64,000 nucleotides of DNA from Bacteroidaceae bacterium (GTDB lineage Bacteria > Bacteroidota > Bacteroidia > Bacteroidales > Bacteroidaceae), in the NCBI GenBank assembly GCA_017642425.1, contig JAGCPB010000110.1:22308-86307 (forward strand). Reading direction: 5' to 3'. Below are positions 1 through 9,242 of this stretch, in pieces. Below the pieces are notes generated by a model that ran no database searches, had not been told where the DNA came from, and worked only from the letters and a program-made list of their open reading frames with translations. Positions within the stretch are counted from its first letter, which is position 1; the number at the start of each line of letters is the position of its first letter. The position numbers and the translations under genes were made by a program.

Positions 1-1129
1 CGCGCTTGCGCAGGGACTCCTCAAATGCGCGTGATTGGGCGTTGGTGCGGTACAGTATTGCCATTTCACGCCACGGTACATCCTTATATGTATGCAGATC
101 AAGCAGACGATTTACCACCATCTCGCTCTCCTCCTTATCAGAATGGGCGCACAGCACCTTTATCTTGTCACCAGGCTCATTCTCTGAGAAAACTTTCTTG
201 GGTATCTGGGCATGGTTTTTCCTGATAAGACTGCCGGCCGCCTCAACAATGGTCTGGGTGGAGCGGTAGTTCTGCTCAAGTTTAAAGAGTTTGGAGTCAG
301 GGTACAGCTTGGAGAACTTGAGCATATTATCAAGGTTAGCCCCGCGGAACGAGTATATGCTCTGGGCATCATCGCCAACCACACATACCGTGGCACCATG
401 CCGCGTAAGCTGCCAGACAATGCAGTGTTGGGCATAGTTGGTGTCCTGATACTCATCCACCAGAATATGCCTGAACCCCGTTCCGTAATGCTCCAGCACA
501 TCAGGATGGTCACGGAACAGCAGGAATGTATTGAGCAGCAGGTCATCAAAATCCATGGCATCCGATTGGCGGCAACGCTGCTCATAGCGCTCGTATATCT
601 TTCCCGTCATGGGTATGCGCTTGAACTGGTCGTTCTTGTAGATATCGGCATTCTGCACATAGCCCGATGCCGTAACGAGACGGTTTTTTGCGTTAGATAT
701 CCGGTTCTGAATCACATTGGCCTTATAGGTCTTGTCATCCAGCTGCATATCCCTTATTATGGACTTTATCAGGTTCTGGCTGTCCTGCTGGTCATAAATG
801 GTAAAGTTGGGGGTATATCCTATAAGAGCCGCCTCTGTACGTAGAATACGGCTGAATATGCTGTGGAACGTTCCCATCCACAGATAGCGGGCACGGTTCT
901 CGCCCACACGGGCTGCAATACGCTGTTTCATCTCGCCGGCAGCCTTGTTGGTAAAGGTAAGGGCCAGTATTGACCAGGGTTCCACACCCTCCTCAAGCAG
1001 ATGGGCAATCTTGTATGTAAGCACACGTGTCTTTCCGGAACCTGCACCTGCAATGACCATGCTGTTGCCATCGGTATAAAGGACAGCATCTCTCTGGCTG
1101 GGATTCAGTTCACTCTGGTAGTCAATCAT
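1..1129 (-). CDS. uvrD: UvrD/PcrA-type DNA helicase, N-terminal part (runs off left edge)
   Basis: This is an ATP-dependent 3'-5' superfamily 1A helicase of DNA repair and replication. The open frame starts at the ATG at 1127-1129 and has no stop before base 1, so about 376 N-terminal residues are present. Visible motifs are the Q-motif LNPSQRDAV (residues 8-16), Walker A AGAGSGKT (27-34), the Walker B/DExx motif VDEYQDTN near 222, motif III GDDAQSIYSFRGA near 250 and QNYRST near 288. The missing part should hold motifs IV-VI. It diverges from the antiporter gene and has its own TAnnTTTG-like box just upstream. PcrA and UvrD cannot be told apart from this part. Confidence 0.93.
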   Translation of the reverse strand, partial: MIDYQSELNPSQRDAVLYTDGNSMVIAGAGSGKTRVLTYKIAHLLEEGVEPWSILALTFTNKAAGEMKQRIAARVGENRARYLWMGTFHSIFSRILRTEAALIGYTPNFTIYDQQDSQNLIKSIIRDMQLDDKTYKANVIQNRISNAKNRLVTASGYVQNADIYKNDQFKRIPMTGKIYERYEQRCRQSDAMDFDDLLLNTFLLFRDHPDVLEHYGTGFRHILVDEYQDTNYAQHCIVWQLTRHGATVCVVGDDAQSIYSFRGANLDNMLKFSKLYPDSKLFKLEQNYRSTQTIVEAAGSLIRKNHAQIPKKVFSENEPGDKIKVLCAHSDKEESEMVVNRLLDLHTYKDVPWREMAILYRTNAQSRAFEESLRKR

Positions 1130-1151
1130 AATGTTCAAATCTTTGTGAACG

Positions 1152-1159
1152 CGAATTTA
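1152..1159 (-). promoter_or_regulatory. Putative -7 box for the helicase gene
   Basis: On the minus strand this reads TAAATTCG, seven of eight matches to the Bacteroidota -7 consensus TAnnTTTG. It lies 22 bases before the helicase ATG, a usual distance. Confidence 0.4.
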
Positions 1160-1179
1160 CAAAATCACATTCTTTTTTC

Positions 1180-1187
1180 TATCTTCG
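1180..1187 (+). promoter_or_regulatory. Putative -7 box for the antiporter gene
   Basis: TATCTTCG matches TAnnTTTG at seven of eight positions and lies 17 bases before the antiporter ATG. It forms a divergent promoter pair with the box at 1152-1159. Confidence 0.4.
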
Positions 1188-1204
1188 TAGCACAATAAGA
1201 GAAG

Positions 1205-3247
1205 ATGAGTTTTCAACAACTGTTCCCCGTATCAGACAGCATCTGGATCAGTTTTGTGGTCCTGACGCTGGTTCTTTTTGTACCTATGCTCTGCAAACGG
1301 CTACGTTTCCCGCAGATAGCAGGTCTGATTGTAATAGGCACAATCATAGGTCCGGGGCTGCTCAACATACTCTACATCACTCCCGAGATCCGGTTCTTCA
1401 GCCGCATAGGACTGTTGTTCATCATGTTTTTTGCCGGCCTTGACATTGACCTGGAGGAGATGAAACGCAACAAACTGTGGGGCGCTATATTCGGCGTCAC
1501 CACTTTTGCGTTGCCTTGGGCGCTTTGCTACATAGCCGGGTTATACTTTCTGGGACTCTCTGCCCGTTCTGCAGCCGTGACAGCCTGTATCATGGGTTCT
1601 CACACCCTGATATCCTACCCTGTCATAAGCCGATATGGACTGGGCCGCCGCAAGAGCGTTACGATATCCGTGGCAGGTGCATTGGTAGCCATTCTGCTGG
1701 CACTGATAGTCTATGCGGTAGTGATGTCCACGCATGGCGACAGTGAGTTCAATCCCCTCTGGTTCACACTAAAAATAGCAGTCTATATAGCGGCGGTTAT
1801 CCTGATCTATCCGCGCATGGCCCGCACGTTTTTCCATAGGGTGACAAACAGTTTTTCACACTTCCTGTTCGTGATGATTCTGCTGGCACTCAGCTGCGGT
1901 CTGGCACAGATAATAGGATTGGATTCAATTGTAGGCGCATTCCTGGCGGGTATAGTGCTCAACCGGTACATTCCCAAGTCATCACCGCTTATGAACCGTT
2001 TGGACTTTGTGGGCAATACACTGTTTGTACCGCTTTTCCTGCTGGGTACAGGCATGATGATAGACCTTTCAAACATGACCGAGGGCTGGCTTTTTCTGAC
2101 CGCATTCGGAATACTCTTCACTGTAGGCACCATCGGCAAATGGATAGCCGCATTGGTGGTACAGAAAGCTAACGGATTCATACGCAACGACCGCCGCATT
2201 ATATTCGGGTTAAGTGAATCACACGCCGCAGGTGCCCTTGCCATAGCCATGGGAGCATACGCCGGCGGCCTGATGGACAACACAACCCTGAGCGCAACCG
2301 TGCTGATAGTGCTGTTCTCATGCATACTGAGCAATATCATAACTGAGAACGGAGCGGCAGCCCTGCATCAGGACGAACAATCCGATGACATCACGCCCGA
2401 TTCCCGCCTGATGGTGATGCTTACCGGCTCCAATACTCTGCAGGCACTCATGGACACCGCCATTACGCTTTACGACAGGCACAGCCCCGAACTGGTTGGA
2501 CTTTACGTGACCGTAAACGGAGAACATGCTCCCAAGTACATGCAGGACGGTAAGGGTCGTCTGGAGGAGGCATCCCGGATAGCGGCATCGGCCGATGTAC
2601 CGTTCATTACCCATAACCGTCTGGGCAACAACATTGTTGACAGCATACTGCACGCATCCAACGAGTTCGGTATAAACCGTATGCTTATGGGACTGCCACT
2701 ACGCCACAGCATTGACCTACCCTATCTGGACAACATAATAAGCCCGATGAATGACGGATTCCAAGGTCAGATAGTGCTACAGCGTTTTGTCACGCCCATG
2801 AACACCATCAGACGAATAGTGGTGCTTGTGCCCGGTCCTGTGCTTCAGGATGACGCGTTTGAGAAATGTATGGAAAGCATCTACAGTCTCACTATGGCTA
2901 TAGGCTGCGCCACAGAGTTTTACGGAAAAGACCAGCCTATATCGGCCGTGCGCGGTACAGGGCTCAATTTCTCAAGCGGACGCGTATTTTATAATGAGGT
3001 AAGTGAAACTGCCGATATGCACTGGGTAATAAGCGGACTCGGACCTGACCACCTGCTCATGATAGTAGGACCGCGTGACATTGAAAGCCATGCAGGACGT
3101 GCTTTCCGCCACCTCTATGAGCGCATCCACATGCCGGAGACAGATTTCTCAACTATGTTGCTGTTCCCGGAAACAAAGACAGTCAAGGGCAAGGAAGAAG
3201 CCACGCTCCGCACCGAACGCGATTTCCTTAAGATGTTGAGAATGTAG
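1205..3247 (+). CDS. CPA2-family cation/proton antiporter with C-terminal Usp-like region
   Basis: This is an inner-membrane monovalent cation:H+ antiporter of the CPA2/KefB-like type. Residues about 12-385 form a run of roughly a dozen hydrophobic segments with the glycine-rich helices typical of the Na_H_exchanger fold, including FMFFAGLDIDLEEM near 75 and DSIVGAFLAGIVLNR near 240. Residues about 395-680 are soluble and look like one or two universal-stress-protein-like domains, as in plant CHX and many Bacteroidota homologues. There is no KefC-type RCK/TrkA-N Rossmann motif, so it is probably not a glutathione-gated K+ efflux system. The gene stands alone, divergent from the helicase gene. 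The transported ion cannot be read from the sequence. Confidence 0.85.
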   Translation: MSFQQLFPVSDSIWISFVVLTLVLFVPMLCKRLRFPQIAGLIVIGTIIGPGLLNILYITPEIRFFSRIGLLFIMFFAGLDIDLEEMKRNKLWGAIFGVTTFALPWALCYIAGLYFLGLSARSAAVTACIMGSHTLISYPVISRYGLGRRKSVTISVAGALVAILLALIVYAVVMSTHGDSEFNPLWFTLKIAVYIAAVILIYPRMARTFFHRVTNSFSHFLFVMILLALSCGLAQIIGLDSIVGAFLAGIVLNRYIPKSSPLMNRLDFVGNTLFVPLFLLGTGMMIDLSNMTEGWLFLTAFGILFTVGTIGKWIAALVVQKANGFIRNDRRIIFGLSESHAAGALAIAMGAYAGGLMDNTTLSATVLIVLFSCILSNIITENGAAALHQDEQSDDITPDSRLMVMLTGSNTLQALMDTAITLYDRHSPELVGLYVTVNGEHAPKYMQDGKGRLEEASRIAASADVPFITHNRLGNNIVDSILHASNEFGINRMLMGLPLRHSIDLPYLDNIISPMNDGFQGQIVLQRFVTPMNTIRRIVVLVPGPVLQDDAFEKCMESIYSLTMAIGCATEFYGKDQPISAVRGTGLNFSSGRVFYNEVSETADMHWVISGLGPDHLLMIVGPRDIESHAGRAFRHLYERIHMPETDFSTMLLFPETKTVKGKEEATLRTERDFLKMLRM

Positions 3248-3280
3248 ATTTTACTCGCGCCCTTGGCGCTCGGTTTTATT

Positions 3281-3313
3281 TGACTTTTATGGCCCTTTGG
3301 GCCTAAAAAGTCA
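3281..3313. terminator. Imperfect hairpin downstream of the antiporter gene
   Basis: TGACTTTT-A-TGGCCC pairs with GGGCC-TAA-AAAGTCA around a short loop. It lies 33 bases after the antiporter stop and may end its transcript. Confidence 0.4.
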
Positions 3314-3359
3314 TTGGATGGAACCCTATCTGCGTATTTGAAACACGACCTTTTTTTTA

Positions 3360-3383
3360 GTTTGGGGCGGCGACGCCCCAAAC
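3360..3383. repeat. Perfect 10-bp inverted repeat with GCGA loop
   Basis: GTTTGGGGCG is followed by GCGA and its exact complement CGCCCCAAAC. A T-rich run (3351-3358) precedes it on the plus strand, so as an intrinsic terminator it would fit leftward transcription. It is one of several hairpins in this intergenic stretch. Confidence 0.6.
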
Positions 3384-3416
3384 CCGTTCCATTCCACTCT
3401 GCCGGCCTCCGGCCGG

Positions 3417-3463
3417 GTAAAACTAAACCCCGACAACGCTTTGCTGTCGGGGTTTAGTTTTAC
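3417..3463. terminator. Perfect 19-bp inverted repeat, probable bidirectional terminator
   Basis: A 19-base arm (3417-3435) is exactly complementary to 3445-3463 around a 9-base loop. The GC-rich core CCCCGACA/TGTCGGGG is flanked by A/T runs on both sides, so it can act as an intrinsic terminator for both the antiporter gene and the convergent esterase gene. Confidence 0.75.
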
Positions 3464-3485
3464 TTAACTGCAACTGGAAACCTTA

Positions 3486-4397
<912 letters not shown>

Positions 4398-4434
4398 TTA
4401 ATTATAAAATAGTTGATACTACATATTCACTCTA

Positions 4435-4442
4435 CAAATATA
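4435..4442 (-). promoter_or_regulatory. -7 box for the CE1 esterase gene
   Basis: Minus strand TATATTTG is a perfect TAnnTTTG match, 40 bases before the esterase ATG. Confidence 0.6.
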
Positions 4443-4485
4443 GTCCTAAATAGGCATATGTTAAATAAGATTGAAAAAAAAGCAT

Positions 4486-4493
4486 TATTTTTG
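4486..4493 (+). promoter_or_regulatory. -7 box for the epimerase gene
   Basis: TATTTTTG is a perfect TAnnTTTG match ending 22 bases before the epimerase ATG. It gives a short 5' leader. Confidence 0.5.
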
Positions 4494-4515
4494 CCCCGCT
4501 TAAAGTTTACGGCAA

Positions 4516-5502
4516 ATGAGGATAACTCTTATTGGTGCATCAGGATTTATAGGAACCAGGCTTATTGATGTTCTTAAGGCAGATTATCAGCTCAAGAATA
4601 TTGACATACAACCCAGCCATTTCTTTAATGAGTTGACTTTTACCGGCGATGTCCGTGACTACAATCAGATAAACCCCTTACTATCAGAAACTGATCTTGT
4701 TGTTCTTCTTGCCGCCCAACACAGGGATGATGTCACTCCCACCTCTCTCTATTATGATACAAATGTAGAGGGCATGAAAAACGTCCTTAAGGCAATGGAT
4801 AATAATGGAGTAAAGCGGCTTATATTCTTTTCATCTGTTGCCATTTACGGTTTGAATAAAAATAATCCTGATGAAGATACTCCGGCAGATCCATTCAATC
4901 ACTACGGAAAATCCAAATGGCAGGCCGAACAGATATTGCAGGAGTGGCATAAGACTCATGATGACTGGAACATTGACATTATACGTCCAACTGTCATATT
5001 CGGTGAAAGAAACAGGGGTAATGTATATAACCTTCTGCATCAACTTGCATCAGGCCGTTTCATAAGAGTAGGTAAAGGCACGAATGTCAAATCAATGGCA
5101 TATGTGGGAAATGTGGTGGCATTTGTCGAATATATGATTGAAAAAATCACCCAAGGTTACAACGTTTTCAATTACATTGACAAGCCTGATTTTGACATGA
5201 ACCAACTCACAGAACTGGTTTGTAACAAACTTGGTAAAAGAATCCCGTCTGTCAAGTTCCCGTACTGGATGGGTATGGCTGGAGGATACTTCTTTGACTT
5301 TATTGCGTTCATAAGCCGCAAAAAACTATCAGTCAGCTCTGTAAGGGTAAAGAAATATTGTTCTACCACACAATTTGATTCAACAAAAGCACACAATACA
5401 GGCTTTATTCCACCCTACTCGCTTCAGGAGGGCCTTACCAGAACTCTGGAATTCGAGTTCATCCATCCCAGAACTGACGAGATATCGTTTGAATCAGAAT
5501 AA
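4516..5502 (+). CDS. NAD-dependent nucleotide-sugar epimerase/dehydratase (extended SDR)
   Basis: This is an extended short-chain dehydrogenase/reductase acting on a nucleotide sugar. The N-terminal GASGFIG (residues 7-13) is the GxxGxxG dinucleotide motif. Ser106/Ser107 and Tyr130-x3-Lys134 form the catalytic triad. Length (328 aa) and fold resemble GalE/WbpP-type epimerases and 4-ketoreductases. It sits at the edge of the polysaccharide locus, convergent with a WbuB-like glycosyltransferase whose stop codon directly abuts this one. It most likely supplies a modified sugar to that polymer, but whether it epimerises or reduces cannot be read here. Confidence 0.8.
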   Translation: MRITLIGASGFIGTRLIDVLKADYQLKNIDIQPSHFFNELTFTGDVRDYNQINPLLSETDLVVLLAAQHRDDVTPTSLYYDTNVEGMKNVLKAMDNNGVKRLIFFSSVAIYGLNKNNPDEDTPADPFNHYGKSKWQAEQILQEWHKTHDDWNIDIIRPTVIFGERNRGNVYNLLHQLASGRFIRVGKGTNVKSMAYVGNVVAFVEYMIEKITQGYNVFNYIDKPDFDMNQLTELVCNKLGKRIPSVKFPYWMGMAGGYFFDFIAFISRKKLSVSSVRVKKYCSTTQFDSTKAHNTGFIPPYSLQEGLTRTLEFEFIHPRTDEISFESE

Positions 5503-6681
5503 TCAGTGTTTCGTAGCGGCTTTGACTATGCTGTCAGCCATAGCATAATCCAGCGATTCTCGCCTAAACCCATCCCGGAAGGCATCACGCATCTCAAATG
5601 TTATCCGGTATTCCTTTAATCCATATACCAGCCCGTCAACATCATTAGGATGGTACAGAATGTGATTGGGAACATTATCCTCAATGAATTTCCGTGCATA
5701 TCCGGCAACACCTGCAATTATCGGCTTGTCAAAAGCACCATATTCAAATATCTTGGATGGGAGTACTTTTTTGAAACAGTCCAAATCATTAAGCTGAAGA
5801 TAGAGGAAATCAGAATCAAGATAGTATCTGATAATCTCTTCACGTTTTACAGGAGACAGCAATTCAACATTTTTTACACCCAACTTCTCCAAACGGTCCC
5901 TTAGAAGCGGTAAAGTACCGCCGTCACCTATTATCCGGAAACGATAATCCTCTCCCAGTTTCAATGCAGCATCGGGAACAACCCTATCCAGACCTTGACC
6001 GGTACCGATATTACCGGCATATGTGATTATGTATGGCTTGATTCTGCCTTCTGTCCTTTTTTTACCGGCTTCAATGAAAATATCGTCCATTCCATTTGTA
6101 TAATATGAATATTCCGGACTGGGATATTTTTCAAAATTCGGCTTGAAACCTTCTGAAATAAGATTGATATGATCAGCCTTTGAGAATGTATAATTCTCAA
6201 TTCGAGACATCACCCACACAAGTAAATTCCGGGAAAACCTTCTGTCACTGAAAATATCATTAAGATTCTCCACGAATAAATCTCTTATGTCAAGATATAA
6301 TGGACAGCGTAGTCTGTTTGACATTTTCCTTCCAAGATACGCCGTAAAGAGTTTTGCCGATGTTGCATATACAAGATCATACTTTTCCTTACGAACCAGC
6401 CTTCTGACACCTCGATAATAAGAGACAAAAGCCTTGACCTGTCCCTTCATCCCGTTTCCATGCATAGGGATGTGTATTCTGGTTATCGTATAGTTATCGC
6501 CTGTTTCTTTGTATGGCGCTTCGAGTGAATAAGAAGAATATCTGTTGGGCGCAGTAGTAATGACATCTACCCGGTCTTCATTACCAAGATGGTGCAGAAG
6601 CTCATGAAAAAGGTGAGAATTCCTGAATGCGCATGCACCAAGATCTGGTTCAAAAGAATATGAAAGGAACAGGATTTTCAT
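5503..6681 (-). CDS. Family 4 glycosyltransferase, WbuB-like
   Basis: This cytoplasmic-face retaining GT-B enzyme adds a sugar to a lipid-linked oligosaccharide. The N-terminal MKILFLSYSFEPDLGACAFR and the C-terminal donor-site stretch PSKIFEYGAFDKPI (about residues 310-323) resemble the WbuB group, which often transfers N-acetyl-L-fucosamine. The GT4 glycine-rich AGNIGTGQGLDRV lies near residue 220. It is the third gene of the wecC-wecB operon, 68 bases after wecB. Its stop codon directly abuts that of the convergent epimerase gene, with no intergenic terminator. The donor sugar is an inference. Confidence 0.85.
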   Translation of the reverse strand: MKILFLSYSFEPDLGACAFRNSHLFHELLHHLGNEDRVDVITTAPNRYSSYSLEAPYKETGDNYTITRIHIPMHGNGMKGQVKAFVSYYRGVRRLVRKEKYDLVYATSAKLFTAYLGRKMSNRLRCPLYLDIRDLFVENLNDIFSDRRFSRNLLVWVMSRIENYTFSKADHINLISEGFKPNFEKYPSPEYSYYTNGMDDIFIEAGKKRTEGRIKPYIITYAGNIGTGQGLDRVVPDAALKLGEDYRFRIIGDGGTLPLLRDRLEKLGVKNVELLSPVKREEIIRYYLDSDFLYLQLNDLDCFKKVLPSKIFEYGAFDKPIIAGVAGYARKFIEDNVPNHILYHPNDVDGLVYGLKEYRITFEMRDAFRDGFRRESLDYAMADSIVKAATKH

Positions 6682-6749
6682 TGCATGTCAACACTTACTT
6701 TCCATTTTTCATAACGTAAAAAAATGGCCAATGTTGTAGGTGTTGAAAA

Positions 6750-7913
6750 CTATTTATTAAAGAATAAACGGATGAATTCAACTATCCTTGGACATGCCTT
6801 GCCATCACCGTAAGGATTAACGGCCTGGCTCATAGTCATATAGTATTCGGGATCGTCTAAAAGACGGCTTATTTCTGAGACAATATTATCATAATCAGTA
6901 CCCACAAGCTTGACTGTTCCGGCCTGAACCGCCTCGGGGCGTTCGGTCGTATCACGCATCACGACTACCGGCTTACCCAAACCGGGAGCCTCCTCCTGGA
7001 TTCCACCGCTGTCTGTCAGGACAACAGTACTCTTCTCCATTATGAGCACGAAATAAAAGTAATCCAGAGGCTCTATAAAGAAAAGGTTCTCAGGTACGTG
7101 TCCGTCAAACGCCTCATGAATGGGTCCGCGTACATTGGGATTCAGATGCATGGGATAGACAAAGTCAACATCAGGATAGTTTCTTGACAGGGTATCCAAT
7201 GCCCTGCAGATATTCCGGAATCCATCTCCAAAATTCTCGCGTCTGTGACCTGTTATAAGCACAAGGCGTCTTGACGGGTCATCTATACGGCTAAGGTCAT
7301 AACCCTGCTTACAGATTCCTTTTTCAAGACTAACGCGCAGGCTGTCATCTGATTTGATCCTGTCAACCACATAATACAACGCATCAATCACGGTATTCCC
7401 GGTAACAGTAATATGGCTATCCGGAACATTCTCCTTTATCAGATTGTTGCGGCCAAAATCTGTAGGGGCAAAATCCAGGACTGATATACGTCCTGTTATC
7501 AGGCGGTTCATCTCTTCCGGCCACGGACTGTATATGTTGCCTGTCCTTAAACCCGCCTCGACATGTCCTACGGATATCTGCTCATAGAAAGCCGCAAGAG
7601 CCGCAGCCATGGATGTTGTAGTATCTCCGTGTACAAGCACAAGGTCCGGATGCTCTTTCTTAAGCACCTGTCCAAATCCACAGAGCACCTTTGATGTTAT
7701 ATCATATAGGGTCTGACCTTTCTGCATTATGTTCAGGTCATAATCCGGTACTATCTCAAACAGACGGAGTACCTGGTCAAGCATCTCCCTGTGCTGCCCT
7801 GTAACGCATACAATGGTCTGGAACTCTGACGGATGTTTTTCAAGTTCCTTGACAAGCGGAGCCATCTTGATAGCCTCCGGACGCGTTCCGAACACAAGGA
7901 TTATCTTTTTCAT
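6750..7913 (-). CDS. wecB: UDP-N-acetylglucosamine 2-epimerase (non-hydrolysing)
   Basis: It interconverts UDP-GlcNAc and UDP-ManNAc in the cytoplasm. The N-terminal FGTRPEAIKMAPL (8-20) is the family signature, with GHVEAGLRTG (substrate loop, near 137), TGHRRENFG near 220 and TDSGGIQEEAPGLGKPV near 300. The length of 387 residues is complete. It follows wecC by 6 bases, so the pair is co-transcribed and together makes UDP-ManNAcA, a uronic acid donor for the surface polysaccharide. Confidence 0.95.
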   Translation of the reverse strand: MKKIILVFGTRPEAIKMAPLVKELEKHPSEFQTIVCVTGQHREMLDQVLRLFEIVPDYDLNIMQKGQTLYDITSKVLCGFGQVLKKEHPDLVLVHGDTTTSMAAALAAFYEQISVGHVEAGLRTGNIYSPWPEEMNRLITGRISVLDFAPTDFGRNNLIKENVPDSHITVTGNTVIDALYYVVDRIKSDDSLRVSLEKGICKQGYDLSRIDDPSRRLVLITGHRRENFGDGFRNICRALDTLSRNYPDVDFVYPMHLNPNVRGPIHEAFDGHVPENLFFIEPLDYFYFVLIMEKSTVVLTDSGGIQEEAPGLGKPVVVMRDTTERPEAVQAGTVKLVGTDYDNIVSEISRLLDDPEYYMTMSQAVNPYGDGKACPRIVEFIRLFFNK

Positions 7914-7919
7914 ACCTTG

Positions 7920-9137
7920 TCAGATTGTATAAGGCAACTTGAATGTACCGCAAAAATCAAGCACCGTAACATCCTTGCGATAGTCAAGTGAAGCAAATTC
8001 ACGGTGATTCACCAGGAATGCCACGATATCGGCCTTGTCATAGGCAGCTTTATAACCGGTCAATTCAAAACGGGGATGTTGCTTTATGTTAGGCTCAACG
8101 ATCATCAGATTCTTCGGCTCCACCACTTCAGATACGCTTGCGGCTATCTCCATAGCGGGGCTCTCCCTAAGGTCATCTATATTGGGCTTGAATGCAAGTC
8201 CCATCAAGGCCACCATAGGCTTACGGCCGTTCTGCTTTTCAAACCTCATCATCTGTGCAAGTATCTGACCTGTACACCATTCGGCCTTAAAGTCATTTGT
8301 CTTACGGGCCTGTGCTATCAGTTTAGAGTCATCGGGAAAAGCGGCAGTTATGAAATAGGGATCAACGGCAATGCAATGGCCGCCTACTCCACATCCCGGC
8401 TGAAGTATCTTTACACGCGGATGCTTGTTGGCCAGTTCAATCAGTTTCCAGACATTGATTCCTGCCTTGGCACATACCAATGAAAGTTCATTTGCAAATG
8501 CTATCTGCACGTCACGGGATGCGTTTTCAGTAAGTTTGCACATTTCGGCCGTACGGCAGTCTGTAGAATGAAGAGCTCCCTTTACGAATTTTGAATAGAA
8601 TTCCTTTGCCTTCTCGGTCGATTCAGGATTGATACCTCCTATGACACGGTCATTGTTGATCAGTTCATATGCCACGTTGCCAGGAAGAACGCGCTCCGGG
8701 CAGTATGCCATGAATATTTTGCCTTCCAACTCGGGACGGAGTGAGAAAATGATATCACGCATCTTCTCTGTAGTTCCCACAGGCGATGTCGATTCAATGA
8801 CAAAAAGGTCACCTTCCTTTAGAATAGGCACCACGCTTCTTGTGGCGGCCTCTACAAACGAGATGTCGGGCTGATGATTCTCTTTGAATGGAGTTGGAAC
8901 AACGATGAAATACGCGTCAGCCACCTGTGGCTGGGAATATGCCTTGAGACTGCCATCGGCCACAACATCCTTAAGCATGGCTTCCATCTCCGGTTCAACT
9001 ATATGAAGATGTCCCTCATTAGTGGCTTTCACTATTTCCGGGTTGACATCAATACCGGCAATCCGTATTCCGTGCCTGGCAGCAATAATAGCGGTAGGAA
9101 GACCTATATATCCTAATCCAATGAAACTTGCTCTCAT
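7920..9137 (-). CDS. wecC: UDP-N-acetyl-D-mannosamine dehydrogenase
   Basis: It oxidises UDP-ManNAc to UDP-ManNAcA with two NAD+. The Rossmann motif GLGYIGLPTA lies near residues 7-16. The middle domain has ENASRDVQIAFANEL, and the catalytic cysteine is in QPGCGVGGHCIAVDPYF near residue 250. The C-terminal domain has GLAFKPNIDDLRESPA. I chose the ATG at 9135-9137 (MRASFIGLGYIG) because the Rossmann strand starts there in homologues. Another ATG at 9146 would add three residues. It is the first gene of the wecC-wecB-GT4 operon, with a perfect -7 box upstream. Confidence 0.93.
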   Translation of the reverse strand: MRASFIGLGYIGLPTAIIAARHGIRIAGIDVNPEIVKATNEGHLHIVEPEMEAMLKDVVADGSLKAYSQPQVADAYFIVVPTPFKENHQPDISFVEAATRSVVPILKEGDLFVIESTSPVGTTEKMRDIIFSLRPELEGKIFMAYCPERVLPGNVAYELINNDRVIGGINPESTEKAKEFYSKFVKGALHSTDCRTAEMCKLTENASRDVQIAFANELSLVCAKAGINVWKLIELANKHPRVKILQPGCGVGGHCIAVDPYFITAAFPDDSKLIAQARKTNDFKAEWCTGQILAQMMRFEKQNGRKPMVALMGLAFKPNIDDLRESPAMEIAASVSEVVEPKNLMIVEPNIKQHPRFELTGYKAAYDKADIVAFLVNHREFASLDYRKDVTVLDFCGTFKLPYTI

Positions 9138-9177
9138 AAATAACATCTTGCGGGCACCCCGCTTTCCGTTAATTATG

Positions 9178-9185
9178 CAAAGTTA
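9178..9185 (-). promoter_or_regulatory. -7 box for the wecC-wecB-GT4 operon
   Basis: Minus strand TAACTTTG is a perfect TAnnTTTG match, 40 bases before the chosen wecC ATG. Confidence 0.65.
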
Positions 9186-9218
9186 GAATAAAAATGGACA
9201 ATATTAGCATTAATACAC

Positions 9219-9226
9219 TACTTTTG
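9219..9226 (+). promoter_or_regulatory. -7 box for the heparinase-like gene
   Basis: TACTTTTG is a perfect TAnnTTTG match ending 16 bases before the ATG at 9243. It is divergent from the wecC promoter. Confidence 0.6.
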
Positions 9227-9242
9227 TAGAAAGAACCCCAGT

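Noticed and set aside
212-844. Long plus-strand open frame over the helicase gene
   Set aside because: It is the complement of the UvrD-type coding sequence, whose minus-strand motifs are clear. The plus-strand translation matches nothing recognisable.
9147-9242. Phase-variable promoter between wecC and the heparinase-like gene
   Set aside because: Two ordinary divergent -7 boxes explain the region and no flanking inverted repeats suitable for a recombinase are visible.
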